The notes under the pieces: generated by a model
Told to the model about the DNA's origin: nothing
Seen by the model: only the letters and a program-made list of their open reading frames with translations
The model's database searches: none
Shown here: positions 50,230 through 51,346 of the stretch, one piece after another
Position numbering within the stretch: position 1 is the stretch's first letter
How the letters are laid out: each line of letters starts with the position of its first letter
Program-made: the position numbers and the translations under genes
Source: an uncultured Pelagibacteraceae bacterium
Lineage (GTDB): Bacteria; Pseudomonadota; Alphaproteobacteria; Pelagibacterales; Pelagibacteraceae
Assembly: GCA_902569285.1 (NCBI GenBank)
Contig: CACFTS010000004.1
Location: 1 to 51,346 of the forward strand
Direction: 5' to 3'
DNA length: 51,346 bases

Positions 50230-51074
50230 TGAATTCTAAAATTAAAAAAGGATTAGGAAGAGGTTTATCATCTTTAATCGGAGAAACAAAAGTAGAGAAT
50301 AAAACAAATAAATTAAATTTAAGTGAAATTATTCCAAATAAATATCAGCCAAGAAAAGATTTTGATGAGGATAATTTAGAAGATTTAAGTAACTCAATTA
50401 AAGAAAGAGGAGTAATCCAGCCAATAATAGTTAGGAGATCAAATAGTGATGATACTAAATATGAAATTATTGCAGGTGAAAGAAGATGGTTAGCAGCTAG
50501 AAAAGCAGGACTACATGACATTCCAGTAGTTATAACCGAAGCTGATGACTTAAAGTCTTTAGAATTTGCTATTGTTGAAAACGTTCAAAGACATGATTTA
50601 AACCCTCTTGAAGAAGCACAAGGATATAAAAGGTTGATTGATGAATTTTCATATGATCAAGAAAAAGTATCTAAATTTATAGGTAAAAGTAGAAGTTATA
50701 TAACTAATTCTTTAAGGTTATTAACCCTTCCTAAATCTGTATTACAATATATTGAAGATAAAAAAATTAGTGCAGGACACGCAAAAATATTAGTTGGTTT
50801 GGATAATACTGAATTCATTGCTAATAAAATCATTGAAAAGAAACTTTCAGTTCGTCAGTCTGAAAATTTTGTCAAAATTTTTAAAAAGAAAAAAGGCTCT
50901 TTTTCTTCATCAATTGATCCTAATATACAAAGTCTTGAAAGGTCGATATCTGACAAAATTGGCTTAATGGTCTCTATAAAAAATAATAAAAGGAACAAAG
51001 GAACTATTACTATTTCTTATCATGATATTGATCAATTAAACAAGATTATTGATATTATTAAATCTAATTATTAA
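50229..51074 (+). CDS. parB: chromosome partitioning protein ParB
   Basis: KKGLGRGLSSLIGE, IAGERRWLAARKAGL, VENVQRHDLNPLEEAQGYKRL. Confidence 0.97.
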   Translation: MNSKIKKGLGRGLSSLIGETKVENKTNKLNLSEIIPNKYQPRKDFDEDNLEDLSNSIKERGVIQPIIVRRSNSDDTKYEIIAGERRWLAARKAGLHDIPVVITEADDLKSLEFAIVENVQRHDLNPLEEAQGYKRLIDEFSYDQEKVSKFIGKSRSYITNSLRLLTLPKSVLQYIEDKKISAGHAKILVGLDNTEFIANKIIEKKLSVRQSENFVKIFKKKKGSFSSSIDPNIQSLERSISDKIGLMVSIKNNKRNKGTITISYHDIDQLNKIIDIIKSNY

Positions 51075-51346
51075 TATCCGAAGAGCTTTGTTCGAGAATA
51101 AAATTTGTAGTAATTAATATAGGGTTGTTAAAATTCTTTTTAATTTGAAGTTCAATATCGTTTAATTGGTAAATCAATTTCTTAATTTTATCCGATTTCC
51201 ATTTATTAAGTTGAGTTTTAACTATTTCCTTATCTTTCCAAAAAATCGGAGGTTTAGCATATTCTATTGTTTTATTTACATCATTATTTTTTTCAAATTC
51301 AATTGATAATTTTAATACTTTTTTTGCTTTCATTAAAAAAGTTCTT
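51064..51346 (-). CDS. holA: DNA polymerase III subunit delta, C-terminal part (runs off the window)
   Basis: KPPIFWKDKEIVKTQLNKW and TNFILEQSS resemble HolA C-terminus; position after parB; frame stays open to window end. Confidence 0.7.
   Translation of the reverse strand, partial: RTFLMKAKKVLKLSIEFEKNNDVNKTIEYAKPPIFWKDKEIVKTQLNKWKSDKIKKLIYQLNDIELQIKKNFNNPILITTNFILEQSSSDINN

Noticed and set aside
1-51346. CRISPR array, rRNA operon, prophage or classic IS element
   Set aside because: No regularly spaced repeats, no rRNA-like segments, and no transposase, integrase or phage structural genes seen.

Overview
This window is AT-rich, densely packed alphaproteobacterial DNA. Gene content, gene order and a SAM-II/terminator/SAM-V leader on a homocysteine methyltransferase gene fit the SAR11/Pelagibacterales clade (inference). 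The right half is the classic alphaproteobacterial origin neighbourhood: dnaQ-coaE-aroE-maf-ppsR <- [AT-rich gap with DnaA-box-like sites] -> hemE-hemH-hemJ-rho-(glycosyltransferase)-mnmE-mnmG-rsmG-parA-parB, with a near-perfect parS inside rsmG. The left half holds housekeeping genes (argG, folD, hemC/hemD, tsaD, acs plus an acetate-type symporter, rpe, purH, ftsK, lolA, his operon, hslVU). A tRNA-Gly(GCC) gene lies on the minus strand. The most unusual item is a ~0.7 kb insertion-like cassette downstream of tsaD. It is one ORF resembling a PD-(D/E)XK nuclease, enclosed by two nested pairs of near-identical direct repeats. Other points of interest are a histone-like Lys-rich tail on Acs, an EF-hand loop in the symporter, a polysaccharide-lyase-like gene inside the his operon, and several unlisted small ORFs. 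All product calls come from reading the translations; no database search was run.
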